Source: Aeromonas popoffii (lineage in GTDB: Bacteria; Pseudomonadota; Gammaproteobacteria; Enterobacterales; Aeromonadaceae). From it: 62,386 nt of DNA. A program made the translations under genes and the position numbers. The notes under the pieces were generated by a model. It made no database searches, had not been told where the DNA came from, and saw only the letters and a list, made by a program, of their open reading frames with translations. Shown one piece after another: positions 1 through 9,517 of this stretch. The stretch is from contig NZ_CDBI01000016.1 in NCBI RefSeq assembly GCF_000820025.1, positions 1-62,386 of the forward strand, given 5' to 3'. Every line of letters begins with the position of its first letter. The first letter of the stretch is position 1.

Positions 1-68
1 GCCGCCATGGCGGCACCACTCAGCAGGGTAGTGGCCAGGGTCAGGTTGCGGATCAGGGTGTTGTTCAT
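1..68 (-). CDS. Partial exported protein (signal peptide only)
   Basis: Only the first 22 codons lie in the window; the gene runs off the left edge. The reading starts at the ATG complementary to 66-68, with GAGGAA a few bases upstream on the minus strand (about 75-80). The peptide has a short charged start, a hydrophobic stretch rich in Leu, Ala and Thr, and an SGAAMA-type end, which together read as a cleavable signal peptide. It is divergent from the LysR gene at 196, so it is a plausible target of that regulator. The function of the mature protein cannot be seen. Confidence 0.6.
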   Translation of the reverse strand, partial: MNNTLIRNLTLATTLLSGAAMA

Positions 69-195
69 CGGGTATTCCTCATCAAGTCATCAGGGGTTCA
101 TCAGATGGACACAGTTTATTGGATCATTAACGGTACAAATACAGCATAATAAGCGCATCACTGTTGCATTAATCGAGCATATAGAGGGCCTGCAT

Positions 196-1095
196 ATGGA
201 TCGACTGACCGCATTACGGGTCTTTGTCAGCGTAGTCGAGCAAGGTAGCCTGAGCGGCGCCGGGGAGAAGCTGGAGATGTCGCGCGCCATGGTGACGCGC
301 TACCTCGCAGAACTGGAGCAGTGGATGGGAGCCCGTCTGCTGCATCGCACCACGCGACGCCTGAGTCTGACCGGCCCGGGGGAAGAGGCATTGAACCGCG
401 CCAGGGCCATGCTGGCATTGGGGGAGGAGATGGAGCAGATCGCCATTCGCGGCGATGAGGCGCCCAAGGGGCAACTGCGCATCACCAGCAGTTACTCTCT
501 CTCCGAGGCCCTGCTGGTGGGGGCCGCCAACGACTATCTGGCCCAGTATGCCGGTACCGCTATCGATATCCTGCTGCTGGACCGCACCGTCAACCTGGTG
601 GAGGAGCGGATCGATCTGGCCATTCGCATCACCAATGATCTGGATCCAAACCTAGTGGCCCGCCGGCTCGGCACCTGCCACTCCGTGGTCTGTGCCAGCC
701 CGGCCTATCTGGCCAGACACCCGACCCCGCACAAGGTGCAGGAGCTCGCCCTGCATAACTGCCTCACCTACACCTATTTCGGCAAGAGCCTGTGGGAGTT
801 TCAGGGGCCCACCGGGCCTGAATCCGTGCCGGTCAGCGGCAATCTCAGTGCCAACATTTCCAACCTGCTGCTGGAGGCGACCCTGGGTGGTGCCGGCATC
901 AGCATGCAGCCCCGCTACTCGGTGCAATCACACCTGGAGAGTGGCGCCCTGGTACCGCTGCTCGACGCGTGGCAACCCAAGCGACTCGGGGTCTACGGGG
1001 TCTATGGCACCCGCAAGCAGATGTCCCCCCTCTTGCGCAGCTTTCTCGATTTCCTGGTAGTGCGCATGGCAGCCGATCCCATGTGGCAGGAGTAA
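196..1095 (+). CDS. LysR-family transcriptional regulator
   Basis: A 299-residue LTTR. The open frame extends upstream to position 7, but the ATG at 196 (MDRLTALRVFVSVVEQ) is the standard LysR N-terminus and is chosen here. Residues 1-60 form the winged helix-turn-helix (SGAGEKLEMSRAMVTRYLAELE), and the rest is a LysR substrate-binding domain of two alpha/beta lobes. It resembles the large subgroup of LTTRs whose N-terminus reads MDRLxxLRVFV and which often regulate a divergent gene. Here that is the exported-protein gene starting at 68, and the 127-bp gap would hold both promoters. The inducer is unknown. Confidence 0.9.
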   Translation: MDRLTALRVFVSVVEQGSLSGAGEKLEMSRAMVTRYLAELEQWMGARLLHRTTRRLSLTGPGEEALNRARAMLALGEEMEQIAIRGDEAPKGQLRITSSYSLSEALLVGAANDYLAQYAGTAIDILLLDRTVNLVEERIDLAIRITNDLDPNLVARRLGTCHSVVCASPAYLARHPTPHKVQELALHNCLTYTYFGKSLWEFQGPTGPESVPVSGNLSANISNLLLEATLGGAGISMQPRYSVQSHLESGALVPLLDAWQPKRLGVYGVYGTRKQMSPLLRSFLDFLVVRMAADPMWQE

Positions 1096-1108
1096 CGTCA
1101 CCATGCAC

Positions 1109-1131
1109 AAGGGGCCCGCAGGCCCCTTTTT
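1109..1131. terminator. Intrinsic terminator after the LysR gene
   Basis: Perfect 8-bp stem AAGGGGCC/GGCCCCTT with loop CGCA, followed by a short T run. It lies between the LysR stop (1095) and the convergent membrane-protein gene that ends at 1163, and could serve both strands. Confidence 0.85.
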
Positions 1132-1162
1132 AATCATGACATCCCGGTCACTTGCATCCGGA

Positions 1163-1939
1163 TCAGGCTTCGAAGCCGGTGAGCGGCGCCTCGGTGTGTA
1201 CCTCCTGCGACACATCCAGATAGATATCCCGATACGCCACATAGATGGAGTAGTTGAGGGCCGGTATCACCACCAGCAGGCCGACCAACATCAGGGCGGC
1301 ACCCAACAGCATCAGCCCTGCGCCGATCAGCCCCCACCAGAAGAAGGGCCACATGTTGATCAGACAGCCTTTGAAGCTGAGCCTAGCGGCCTGCAATATG
1401 CCGACATCATGGAAATAGATGAGGGCCGGTGCGAAGGTGATGGCCATCAGTACGGGGATCAGCAGTGCTAACCCCAGCAACAGGCAGAGCAGCAGCCCCT
1501 GCACCTGCGCCACGCTCGCCACCATGGATGCGGGATCCTGGGTCAGCAGGGGGGTCAACCCCCACATGGAGAGCAAGGCCAGGCAGATGAGTCCGATCAG
1601 GGTAAACAGAGCCAGCACCAGCAGGCCACCCAGCATCAGCGGAGTCAGCTTGTTGCGAAACCCGGCGAAGAAGTCGGCAAACTTGAGCTGATTGCCCTCG
1701 TAGCCGCGCTGGGCTACCACCATCCAGCCCGCGCCCCACACCATGTAGAGCAACTGAGAGATGAGGCCACCCGCCGGCAGGCGTTCCAGCAGCAGACCGA
1801 CCGCGAACCAGATCAGGACCATGGCGACACTGACGCCCATGCCCTTGTTGAAGACATCGAAGCCAGATCGCACCCAGACCCAGCCACGCCCGATGGGGTG
1901 ACGGGCCGGCTCGGCGCGCAGGGGGGACAATCCATTCAT
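1163..1939 (-). CDS. BPSS1780-type integral membrane protein
   Basis: A 258-residue polytopic membrane protein of unknown role. The N-terminal 35 residues are hydrophilic and contain a GRGWVWVRSGFDVF motif. They are followed by about five to six hydrophobic segments, including VSVAMVLIWFAVGLLLE, LMLGGLLVLALFTLIGLI, LLCLLLGLALLIPVLMAI and two near the C-terminus. The overall pattern is that of the BPSS1780 family of inner-membrane proteins, which has no assigned function. The ATG at 1939 is preceded by AGGAAACGTT. It is a single gene, convergent with the LysR gene. The family call is from memory of the motif, not from a search. Confidence 0.7.
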   Translation of the reverse strand: MNGLSPLRAEPARHPIGRGWVWVRSGFDVFNKGMGVSVAMVLIWFAVGLLLERLPAGGLISQLLYMVWGAGWMVVAQRGYEGNQLKFADFFAGFRNKLTPLMLGGLLVLALFTLIGLICLALLSMWGLTPLLTQDPASMVASVAQVQGLLLCLLLGLALLIPVLMAITFAPALIYFHDVGILQAARLSFKGCLINMWPFFWWGLIGAGLMLLGAALMLVGLLVVIPALNYSIYVAYRDIYLDVSQEVHTEAPLTGFEA

Positions 1940-2116
1940 AACGTTTCCTCAGATGATGACGGGCTGGCTGCTGATTCTAGAGCCATGGGCCGGCTGACTC
2001 AATGGCGGACGATCATGGGTTGGCGCTTCGCACATCAAGGCTGCTTGTATCAGGCGTTACGGTTATCATAAGAGCCCCCCGCACAAGGGGCATTTACTTA
2101 TTCAAGAGAATCCAAG

Positions 2117-2962
2117 ATGCGTACACTTCATCTGGCACCGATCCTGCTTGCTTCCCTGCTGCTCAACCTCTGGCAATGGCAGGCTCAACCCGCCACCAGA
2201 GCGTCTCACACGCAACCCGACTCCGCTGAAAACCCAGCCGTGGCCCAGTGCGACACAACGGCCAGCCAGAGCGCCAGTCAGAACCTGATGGCCAAACTAC
2301 CCGGCAAAGGCACGCAGGGAGAATCCGCCCCCGCGCAAGAGGCCATGGCCCCCAATCCGGAGCTGGAGGCCGCCATCAGCCAGTGGAGCCAGTCCAGCGA
2401 CGGCTCTGTGCTGATAGAGCGGCTCTACGATGCCGAGCAGGGCAGCCAGCTCACTACCGTTTTCGATCGGCTGGACGTGGTGGAGGACGTGCGCGGTCAG
2501 GTGCAGGAGCAGTTGCGCGAACTCTATCGCCTTGGCTTCGATCACCCCGATGCCTACGAGCAGGAGAGCCAACGCATCTGGAGCAACATCAGCAACCTGC
2601 TGGGTGACGACACGCGCACCCGCTTGGAACAGGAGCTCTACTCGGGTGACATCAACCGCCTGCTGGAGATCCAGGGCCGACTGGCGGAGCGCGGCGAGCT
2701 GCTGGCCCCGACCCAGCGCCAATCCCTGACGCGTCTGCTGAGCGATGCCAACCAGCAACTGGCCCAGCAGGAGAGTGGCGATGCCAGCACCTATCTGGAG
2801 AACCAGAAGGCCTATACCCAGCGTGTGCTGGAGAGCAGCCGCGCCTTCCTCAACCCGAGCCAACTGAAAGTCGTGCAAGAGATGCTGGAGCTGGAGCTGG
2901 TTCGCCAGGAGGTATCGGTCCAGATGGAGGCCATCTATCAGCGCTTCCAGCCAGCCTCCTGA
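2117..2962 (+). CDS. Exported or membrane-anchored helical protein, unrecognised
   Basis: A 281-residue protein that I do not recognise. Residues about 5-18 (LAPILLASLLLNLW) form one hydrophobic signal or anchor segment. Residues 25-80 are Gln/Ser/Ala-rich and probably unstructured. The remainder (80-281) is almost entirely charged, Leu- and Gln-rich amphipathic helix with coiled-coil character, such as RLEQELYSGDINRLLEIQGRL and later Gln-rich helices. A single Cys (CDTTA) follows the anchor. A weak AAGAGA ribosome site precedes the ATG. It sits 47 bp upstream of the M23 peptidase gene on the same strand, so the two may be co-transcribed and act together in the envelope. The lengthy helical part superficially resembles steric chaperones, but no lipase lies nearby. 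Confidence 0.7.
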   Translation: MRTLHLAPILLASLLLNLWQWQAQPATRASHTQPDSAENPAVAQCDTTASQSASQNLMAKLPGKGTQGESAPAQEAMAPNPELEAAISQWSQSSDGSVLIERLYDAEQGSQLTTVFDRLDVVEDVRGQVQEQLRELYRLGFDHPDAYEQESQRIWSNISNLLGDDTRTRLEQELYSGDINRLLEIQGRLAERGELLAPTQRQSLTRLLSDANQQLAQQESGDASTYLENQKAYTQRVLESSRAFLNPSQLKVVQEMLELELVRQEVSVQMEAIYQRFQPAS

Positions 2963-3009
2963 TGCCCTTACCCTTGTTCGTTTGACCCAGCCCATAGCGT
3001 GGAACCGTC

Positions 3010-3834
3010 ATGAGAGTTGTTTGTTGTATTTTGTTGCTGCTGGCCAGCCAATCTGCCCTCGCCGAGGGATTTATCAGCCGTCTGCTCAACCATCCAGTGC
3101 CGGGCGGCGTTGCCGTGGTGCCGCTTGGCAATGCAGAGCAGGCCCCAGCCGCCCGTTATCAGGAAAAGCCCGTGCTGGTGGTGCGGGAAGAGGATCGCCG
3201 CTGGATCGCCATCGTCGGCATTCCCCTCAACAGCCAGCCGGGGGCTCATACGCTGATGGTGAATGATGGCAGCACCCTCAGTTTCACGGTCGGCAGCAAG
3301 CACTACCGCGAGCAGCACATCAAGCTGAAGAACGGCCGCCAGGTCAATCCGCTGGCTGAGGATATGGTGCGCATCAACCGCGAACTGGCGGAGCAAACCC
3401 GTGCCTACCAAACCTTCAGCCCTACCCAGCCCAGCAACTTGCTGTTCGACAAGCCGGTACAGGGCCCGCTCTCCAGCCCGTTCGGCCTGCGCCGTTTCTT
3501 CAACGGTGAAGAGCGCAACCCCCACTCAGGCCTCGACTTCGCGGTCGGTTCCGGTACCCCGATCAAGGCCCCGGCCGCCGGCAAGGTGATCCTGATCGGC
3601 AACTACTTTTTCAATGGCAACACCGTCTTTGTCGACCACGGCCAGGGGCTGATCAGCATGTTCTGCCACATGTCGAAGATCGATGTGACCCTGGGACAGA
3701 GCCTGCCCCGTGGCGGCATCGTCGGCCGGGTTGGCGCCACAGGTCGCGCCACTGGCCCCCACATGCACTGGAACGTCAGTCTCAACGATGCCCGCGTCGA
3801 TCCCGCCATCTTTATCGGGGCCTTCAAACCCTGA
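3010..3834 (+). CDS. M23-family (LytM-like) murein endopeptidase
   Basis: A 274-residue secreted zinc metallopeptidase. Residues 1-19 are a signal peptide (VVCCILLLLASQSALAEG). The middle carries an Ig-like N-terminal domain, and the catalytic domain lies in the C-terminal third. Metal and catalytic motifs are visible: HSGLDFAVG (HxxxD), then FVDHGQGLISMFCHMS, then TGPHMHWNVSL (HxH). These match M23 enzymes that cleave peptidoglycan cross-links in the periplasm. This full set of ligands suggests an active enzyme, unlike EnvC or NlpD activators. It follows the unrecognised helical protein by 47 bp, which may be a partner or adaptor. Confidence 0.9.
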   Translation: MRVVCCILLLLASQSALAEGFISRLLNHPVPGGVAVVPLGNAEQAPAARYQEKPVLVVREEDRRWIAIVGIPLNSQPGAHTLMVNDGSTLSFTVGSKHYREQHIKLKNGRQVNPLAEDMVRINRELAEQTRAYQTFSPTQPSNLLFDKPVQGPLSSPFGLRRFFNGEERNPHSGLDFAVGSGTPIKAPAAGKVILIGNYFFNGNTVFVDHGQGLISMFCHMSKIDVTLGQSLPRGGIVGRVGATGRATGPHMHWNVSLNDARVDPAIFIGAFKP

Positions 3835-3887
3835 CGCGACATAGCCAATCCAGGCCATCTGCAGTGATGAGCAGGCCGGATAAAACG

Positions 3888-3913
3888 AAAAAGGCAGCCT
3901 GGGCTGCCTTTTT
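3888..3913. terminator. Bidirectional terminator
   Basis: 12-bp stem AAAAAGGCAGCC/GGCTGCCTTTTT between the convergent M23 peptidase and MATE genes. A and T runs on the two sides make it usable from both directions. Confidence 0.9.
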
Positions 3914-3933
3914 CATGGAGGGATGGCGGTGTA

Positions 3934-5271
3934 TCAGGTGGCGGCGGCGTGCAGGCGGGCCTCCTTGCGCATGGCCCGCCACATCACCAGCACCAGCACA
4001 GTGCTGCAAGTCGGCAACGCCAGCCAGACCCCGGCCACACCCCACAGGGAAGAGAAGCCCCACAGGAAGCCGCCAATCAGTACCAGCTTGCCGCCGGTGA
4101 GCAGGGAGGCGATGCGGGGCCGGTTGATGGCCTGGAAGTAGGTGGCCCCTACCAGCAATAGCCCTTCCATCGGCAGGCCCCAGAAGTAGAGCCAGATGCC
4201 GAGGCTCGCCACCGGCAAGAGAGCCGCGTTGTCGCCGACAAACAGATAGACAACCCCTTCCGGCCAGAGATAGAGCGGGATGATACCGCACAGCGCCACC
4301 AGCAGGGTGACTCCCAGCGCCAGGTTGCGCACCCGCAGTACCCGTTGCCAGTTGCCCGCACCGGCGTTGAAGCTGGCGATGGGCTGTATGCCCATGGCGA
4401 TCCCCTCGAAGATGAGATAAAAGAAGGCCTCGCTGTAGCTGATGACGCCATAGGCGGCCACGTGCAGCGAGGTGCCCACCACCAGCAGCGCCTTGTTGTG
4501 CAACGTCAGCACCACCGACAGGTAGAGGTACATCAGAAAGCTCGATACCCCGAGCCGCAGCGTCTCCCGCATCAGTCGCCAGTCCGGCATGAGCGTATCC
4601 CAGCCAATACGCAACTGGCTGCGCGGGGTGAAGAAGTGCCACAGACAGAGGCCACCGGTCACCGCCTGGGAGAGCATGGTGGCGATGGCCGCCCCTGCGA
4701 GGCCCCAGGGGAGGACAGCCATCAGCAGATAGTCGAGCAGCACGTTGAGCACGCCGCCGCCGACCAGGATCCAGGTGGCGAGACCGGGTCGTCCGTCATT
4801 GCGCAGCAGGGCAGTGAACGCCATGGAGAGTACGGCAAACACCCCGAGCCAGGCGTACCACTGCAGATAAGCGAGGCCGGCATCGAAAATTTCCCCCTCG
4901 GCCCCCATCCAGGCCAGCATGGACTCGCCATAACGGATGCCGATGAAGGCGAGCACGGCCGAAGCGAGCAGCACCATCACCAGCGCATTGCCGACTATGT
5001 GACGCGCCTTCGCCTGCTCCCCCTTGCCGAGGTAGAAGGAGGCGAGGGACGAGGAGCCCATGCCGATCAGTGCCCCCACCGCATAGAGCACGGCGCAGAT
5101 GGGATACGCCAGCATCATGCCAGCCAGCCCGTTCTGGCCCAGAATATGGCCGACAAAGATGCCATCTATGGTGACATAGATGCCGGTGACCAGCATGGCG
5201 GCCACGGTCGGTGTGACGTAGCGCCAAAGCAGGCGGGAAAGGGGGGCGGTGCCCAGATCGACTGCAGACAT
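3934..5271 (-). CDS. MATE-family efflux transporter
   Basis: An inner-membrane multidrug/Na+ (or H+) antiporter of the MATE family with about 12 transmembrane segments. The open frame begins at 5409, but the first 46 codons are unlike any MATE N-terminus. The ATG at 5271 (MSAVDLGTAPLSRLLWRYVTP) gives 445 residues, the usual family length, with the first MATE repeat starting at the YVTPTVAAMLV helix. The two pseudo-symmetric halves are visible (TVAAMLVTGIYVTIDGIFVGH near the start and LRLGVSSFLMYLYLSVVL in the middle). Substrates are not predictable. It diverges from the large MscS-type channel across about 155 bp. Confidence 0.85.
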   Translation of the reverse strand: MSAVDLGTAPLSRLLWRYVTPTVAAMLVTGIYVTIDGIFVGHILGQNGLAGMMLAYPICAVLYAVGALIGMGSSSLASFYLGKGEQAKARHIVGNALVMVLLASAVLAFIGIRYGESMLAWMGAEGEIFDAGLAYLQWYAWLGVFAVLSMAFTALLRNDGRPGLATWILVGGGVLNVLLDYLLMAVLPWGLAGAAIATMLSQAVTGGLCLWHFFTPRSQLRIGWDTLMPDWRLMRETLRLGVSSFLMYLYLSVVLTLHNKALLVVGTSLHVAAYGVISYSEAFFYLIFEGIAMGIQPIASFNAGAGNWQRVLRVRNLALGVTLLVALCGIIPLYLWPEGVVYLFVGDNAALLPVASLGIWLYFWGLPMEGLLLVGATYFQAINRPRIASLLTGGKLVLIGGFLWGFSSLWGVAGVWLALPTCSTVLVLVMWRAMRKEARLHAAAT

Positions 5272-5426
5272 CAGATACTCAAAGGAGGGAAAAACGGCCA
5301 AAATAATAGCCAAACATGGTCCGAAGCGCCCGTTATTTATGTTACAAATCATTAATATGGAAAACTTTACCCGCCTCAGCCCCTGCTTTAGGCTAGGGCG
5401 ACCTCTCATGAACGGAAACGTGCGCC

Positions 5427-8400
5427 ATGTTGCAACGCCTGCTCTCCCTGCTGCTGATCTCCCTCTGCCTCTTCCCCGTATTCGCTCAGGCCAATGACGC
5501 TATCACCGAGGTGGAGGAGCTGCTGCAGAGCGTGCCCAAAACAGACACCCCGGAAAACCAGAAGCTGCGGGAAAGTTATCAGCAGGCGCTGCAATTTGCC
5601 CGGGAAGCCCAGCGCTATCGCGAGCAGGGCAAGACCTATCAGCAGATCCTCATCGACTACCCCAAGGAGTCGGCCCGCCTCAAGGAGCGCCTGCACAACT
5701 ATCAGCCCCAGCCCCGCCCGCAGCTCTCCTCCCTGAAGGAGGAGGCGCTGCGCCAGGCCATCGGCCTGAGCAGCAACCGCCAGCTCAACCTGCGCAAGGA
5801 GCGCCAGGCTGTGATGGACAGCCTCAACCAGCTGGAGAGCACGGGTCAGGAGTATCACCTGCGGGTCGACGAGCTGCGCAAACAGTTGCAGCAGACTCGC
5901 ACCCTGCTCGATCGACTCAGCTTCAGCAGCGAATCGGACCGCCAGCAGGAGGCCAAGCAGCTGGTCACCCACCTCAAGGAGCAGAGCCTGTCAGACCGGA
6001 TCCAGATGCTGGAGCTGGAGCAGCTCTCTGCCCAGCAACGCAACGATCTCGGCAAGCTGAAGTTGCAGGATCTCAACCTCGCCATCACGGACGAGGACGA
6101 GTGGCAGACCAGCCTGCTCAACCAGCAAAACCAGCTACGGCGCGAGAAAACGGAGCAGGCGCTGGCGGAGAGCGAGCGGATGCGCAAGCAGCTCACCTCC
6201 GACATGCCGCTGCTGCTGGAACAGCAACAGCAGAACCAGGCGCTCTCCATCCAGCTCGGCGCGCTGGAAGATCAGATAGAGCGGGTACAGGACGATCAAA
6301 GGGCCATCGACAAGAACCTCTCGGCCCTGAACGATCTGGCCAACTCGGTGCGCGAGCAGATGGAGTGGCTGCAGATCAGCAATGCCTACGGCGAGAACCT
6401 GCGCAGCAAGCTCTCCGATCTGCCGGCCTACTTCCCGCTCGACAAGCTGGAATCCGCCATCGTCAACGCGCGCATGGCCAAGTACCAGTACGAGACAGAG
6501 CAGGACGCGCTCAAGGATCCGCGCCAGATGCGCGAGCAACTGATGGCCACCGGTGACATGGCCCTCGACCGATCCCAGCAGGCCGTGCTCGACAACCTGC
6601 TCAAGGCCAGGCGGCAGTTGCTGACCCGCCTCAACGACGCCTCCGACAGTCTGATCCAAGAGCTGACCCGACTCAAGCTGCTCTACAGCCGCCAGAACAG
6701 CAAGATCGACGAGATCCGCGATCTCAGCGCCAGCCACCTGTTCTGGATGCCGGATGTGCGCCCGCTCACCCCGGCCGTGCTGCTCGGGGTACCGGCAGCC
6801 CTCGGCCTCGCCCTCAACCCGGTCAACTGGTTGCAACTGCCCCAGGCCATTGCCGATAACCACCCCATCACCCTCACCTTCGCCGGTATCGGTATCCTGG
6901 TGCTGGCATGGTGCTGGTTCAAGCTGGCCCGCCATCTGACCCAATTCAGCCAGCACATAGCGCCACGCATCGGCAAGGTGACCCAGGACAAGTTCAGCCT
7001 GACCAGCCGGCTGCTGATGCGCTCCCTGCTTGCCTCCCTGCCCCTGCCCGCTATGGTGCTGATGGTGCGCGGCCTGCTCGACGACGCCTGGCAATATCCG
7101 TTCGCAGTGGCGGTGGCCCGCGGCCTCGGCGAGATCTGGTTCCTGCTGCTGGCACTCTTGATGGCACGTCACCTGACGCTTGAGAAGGGGATCCTGATCC
7201 TGCATTTTCGCTGGCAGAAGGAGCGAGTACAGAAGGTGTGGGGCCAGTTTCGCACCCTGCTGCTGGTGATCATCCCAAGCTTCTTCGTGCAGGGGATGGC
7301 CAACAGCTATCAGGATCACGCCTTCTACGACTCCCTCGGCCGGATGGCCTTCATCCTCGGCGCCCTCTGGCTGCTGCTGTTCTTCGCCCGTCTCAACCGG
7401 GAGCGGCTACCGCTAACCTGGGGCCAAGCCGACATGAGCAAGCCCCACCTGCTGCACCATTTCATCTGGAACAGCCTGATGATGGCCCCGCTGCTGGCGG
7501 TGATAGGCTCCCTGCTCGGCTATTTCTACACCTCGCGCATCCTGCTGCGCCAGCTGGAGCTGAGCCTGCTAATGGGGCTGGGCTGCCTGCTCATCTACTA
7601 TCTGGCGCACCGCTGGATGTTGATCCAGCGCCGCCGTCTCGCTTTCGAACGGGCCAAGATCAAGCGCGCAGAGATAGTGGCCCAGCGTGGCAGGGAAGAG
7701 GGCCACGACGATCTCAGCTCGGAGATCCCTGACGTGGTGGAAGATACCGAGCTGGATCTCGAGACCATCAGTGCCCAGTCGCTGGGGCTGGTGCGCACCC
7801 TGCTGATGCTGGGCTTCACCATGCTGGTGGTGGTGCAGTGGTCCGAACTCAACTCGGCGTTCAGCTTCCTGCGCAGCATCGAGGTGTGGCAGGTCACCAA
7901 CAAGATTGGCGGCATAGAACAACTTTCCGCCATCACCTTGCAGGATCTGATGCTGACCGCATTTACCTTCATCCTGACCGTGGTCACGGCCCGCAACCTG
8001 CCGGGCCTGATGGAACTGACCCTGCTCCAACACCTGAGCCTCTCCCCCGGCACCGGCTTTGCCATCACCACTGTCACCAAATACATAGTGTTGGTGGTGG
8101 GGGCGCTGAGCGGCTTCTCCATCCTCGGCATCGACTGGTCCAAGGCGCAGTGGATGGTAGCGGCACTCTCTCTTGGCCTCGGTTTCGGCCTGCAGGAGAT
8201 CTTCGCCAACTTCGTCTCCGGTCTCATCATTCTGTTCGAGAAACCGATCCGGCTCGGCGATACCGTCACCATCCGCGAGCTGACCGGCACAGTGACCAAG
8301 ATCAAGACCCGCGCCACCACCATAGTGGATTGGGATCGCAAGGAGATCATCGTCCCCAACAAGGCGTTCATCACGGAGCAGTTCATCAACTGGTCCCTGT

Positions 8401-8708
8401 CCGATGCCATCACCCGGGTACGGCTGCGCATCCGCATCGGCCTGACCCAGGAGCCAAGGCGAATACAGACCATTCTGGAAGAGTCGATCCGGGCCTCCAC
8501 TCTGGTGCTGGAGACCCCCTCCCCCGAGGTATTTCTGATCGAATTTACCGACTCGGCGCTGATCTACGAGATCCGGATCTATGTGAACAGCATGGATCAC
8601 CGCATGCCCATCACTCACGAGGTGCACTCGCTGGTGCTGGAGAAGCTGCAACAACAGGGGCTGGGGCTGCCGCACCAGCAGATCGACATTCGACTGAGCC
8701 GCGCCTGA
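5427..8708 (+). CDS. Large MscS-family mechanosensitive channel (MscK/MscM-like)
   Basis: A 1093-residue inner-membrane channel protein. A signal peptide (residues 1-22) is followed by about 430 residues of charged periplasmic helix with strong coiled-coil character. Then come a series of transmembrane helices (about 450-800) and the C-terminal MscS core. The pore-lining helix and beta domain are recognisable in WMVAALSLGLGFGLQEIFAN, GLIILFEKPIRLGDTV and KEIIVPNKAFITEQFINWS. The length and architecture match KefA/MscK (1120 aa) and YjeP/MscM (1107 aa) of E. coli, which gate osmolyte release under hypo-osmotic shock. I cannot decide between the two: the psd neighbourhood typical of mscM is absent here. 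The gene is followed 24 bp later by the phosphodiesterase gene. Confidence 0.9.
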   Translation: MLQRLLSLLLISLCLFPVFAQANDAITEVEELLQSVPKTDTPENQKLRESYQQALQFAREAQRYREQGKTYQQILIDYPKESARLKERLHNYQPQPRPQLSSLKEEALRQAIGLSSNRQLNLRKERQAVMDSLNQLESTGQEYHLRVDELRKQLQQTRTLLDRLSFSSESDRQQEAKQLVTHLKEQSLSDRIQMLELEQLSAQQRNDLGKLKLQDLNLAITDEDEWQTSLLNQQNQLRREKTEQALAESERMRKQLTSDMPLLLEQQQQNQALSIQLGALEDQIERVQDDQRAIDKNLSALNDLANSVREQMEWLQISNAYGENLRSKLSDLPAYFPLDKLESAIVNARMAKYQYETEQDALKDPRQMREQLMATGDMALDRSQQAVLDNLLKARRQLLTRLNDASDSLIQELTRLKLLYSRQNSKIDEIRDLSASHLFWMPDVRPLTPAVLLGVPAALGLALNPVNWLQLPQAIADNHPITLTFAGIGILVLAWCWFKLARHLTQFSQHIAPRIGKVTQDKFSLTSRLLMRSLLASLPLPAMVLMVRGLLDDAWQYPFAVAVARGLGEIWFLLLALLMARHLTLEKGILILHFRWQKERVQKVWGQFRTLLLVIIPSFFVQGMANSYQDHAFYDSLGRMAFILGALWLLLFFARLNRERLPLTWGQADMSKPHLLHHFIWNSLMMAPLLAVIGSLLGYFYTSRILLRQLELSLLMGLGCLLIYYLAHRWMLIQRRRLAFERAKIKRAEIVAQRGREEGHDDLSSEIPDVVEDTELDLETISAQSLGLVRTLLMLGFTMLVVVQWSELNSAFSFLRSIEVWQVTNKIGGIEQLSAITLQDLMLTAFTFILTVVTARNLPGLMELTLLQHLSLSPGTGFAITTVTKYIVLVVGALSGFSILGIDWSKAQWMVAALSLGLGFGLQEIFANFVSGLIILFEKPIRLGDTVTIRELTGTVTKIKTRATTIVDWDRKEIIVPNKAFITEQFINWSLSDAITRVRLRIRIGLTQEPRRIQTILEESIRASTLVLETPSPEVFLIEFTDSALIYEIRIYVNSMDHRMPITHEVHSLVLEKLQQQGLGLPHQQIDIRLSRA

Positions 8709-8732
8709 GCAGGGTGCAACAGGAGCCATATC

Positions 8733-9419
8733 ATGCAGATCATCGCCCATCGCGGAGCCAGCGGGCTGGCGCCGGAAAATACCCTCAAGGCCATTCGGCT
8801 GGCTCTGGCACTGGGAGCCCAGGCCATAGAGATAGACGTACAGCTGGCTGACGGCGAGCTGTGGGTATTTCACGACCGGCGACTGGAGCGTTGCACGAAC
8901 GGCGGCGGCGTGCTGACGGCGCAATCCCGTGCCTATCTGGCAGGACTTGATGCAGGAGAAGGAGAGCCTATCCCTACTCTGTGGCAGGTGATGGAAGCCA
9001 TTGCCGGTCGCGCCGAGCTGCATATCGAGCTGAAAGGGGTGCAAACAGCCGACGAGGTGGCCGTGCTGACCCGCCGCGCCGAGGCACAGCTGGGCTTCAC
9101 GCCAGCGCACTGGGTCGTCTCCTCCTTCCACCACCCGGAACTGGCTCGTTTTGCCGCCTTGCGACCCGAGATCCGGCTTGGGGCACTGACCGCCACGATT
9201 CCGTTCACCCTGGCCGAGTTTGCTGCCGAGCTCGGAGCCTGGTCGCTCAACTGCGACGTGGACTTTGTCGACGCAGCACTGGTCATGGATGCCCATCGAC
9301 GGGGATTAAAGGTACTGGTCTATACGGTCGATCATACTGCCGATCTTGCCGCACTGGTCGCCATGGGGGTGGACGGGATATTTACCAACCGGCCAGATCG
9401 CTTCCTTCCGCCAGCCTGA
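8733..9419 (+). CDS. Glycerophosphodiester phosphodiesterase (UgpQ/GDPD type)
   Basis: A 228-residue cytosolic GDPD enzyme that hydrolyses glycerophosphodiesters to sn-glycerol-3-phosphate and an alcohol. Family motifs are intact: IIAHRGASGLAPENT (catalytic His and metal Glu), AIEIDVQLADGELWVFHD (ExD and second His), and further on ELHIELKG. There is no signal peptide, so it resembles UgpQ rather than periplasmic GlpQ. The C-terminus ends in the typical VDGIFTNRPDR. AGGAG precedes the ATG. It is probably co-transcribed with the upstream channel gene. Confidence 0.9.
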   Translation: MQIIAHRGASGLAPENTLKAIRLALALGAQAIEIDVQLADGELWVFHDRRLERCTNGGGVLTAQSRAYLAGLDAGEGEPIPTLWQVMEAIAGRAELHIELKGVQTADEVAVLTRRAEAQLGFTPAHWVVSSFHHPELARFAALRPEIRLGALTATIPFTLAEFAAELGAWSLNCDVDFVDAALVMDAHRRGLKVLVYTVDHTADLAALVAMGVDGIFTNRPDRFLPPA

Positions 9420-9490
9420 TCGGACGCCTTATTTCGGCAGGTGACCGATAAACGCTGACTTAGGCTATACATTTATCGCACGTACCGGGA

Positions 9491-9517
9491 TACAAAAAGT
9501 TCTACTTTGGCCGATAA
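9491..9517 (+). promoter_or_regulatory. Sigma-28 (FliA) type promoter for the chemoreceptor gene
   Basis: TACA (9491-9494), exactly 15 bases, then a perfect GCCGATAA (9510-9517). The enteric sigma-28 consensus is TAAA-N15-GCCGATAA, so only one base of the -35 differs. It lies 60 bp upstream of the chemoreceptor ATG, as expected for a late flagellar/chemotaxis gene. Confidence 0.75.

Noticed and set aside
2117..2962. Assignment of the helical protein as a lipase-specific chaperone
   Set aside because: Helix-rich and anchored as such chaperones are, but no lipase lies nearby and I cannot identify the conserved foldase motif.
7569..9296. 575-codon minus-strand frame across the channel and phosphodiesterase genes
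   Set aside because: Opposes two clear genes and has no domain or ribosome site.
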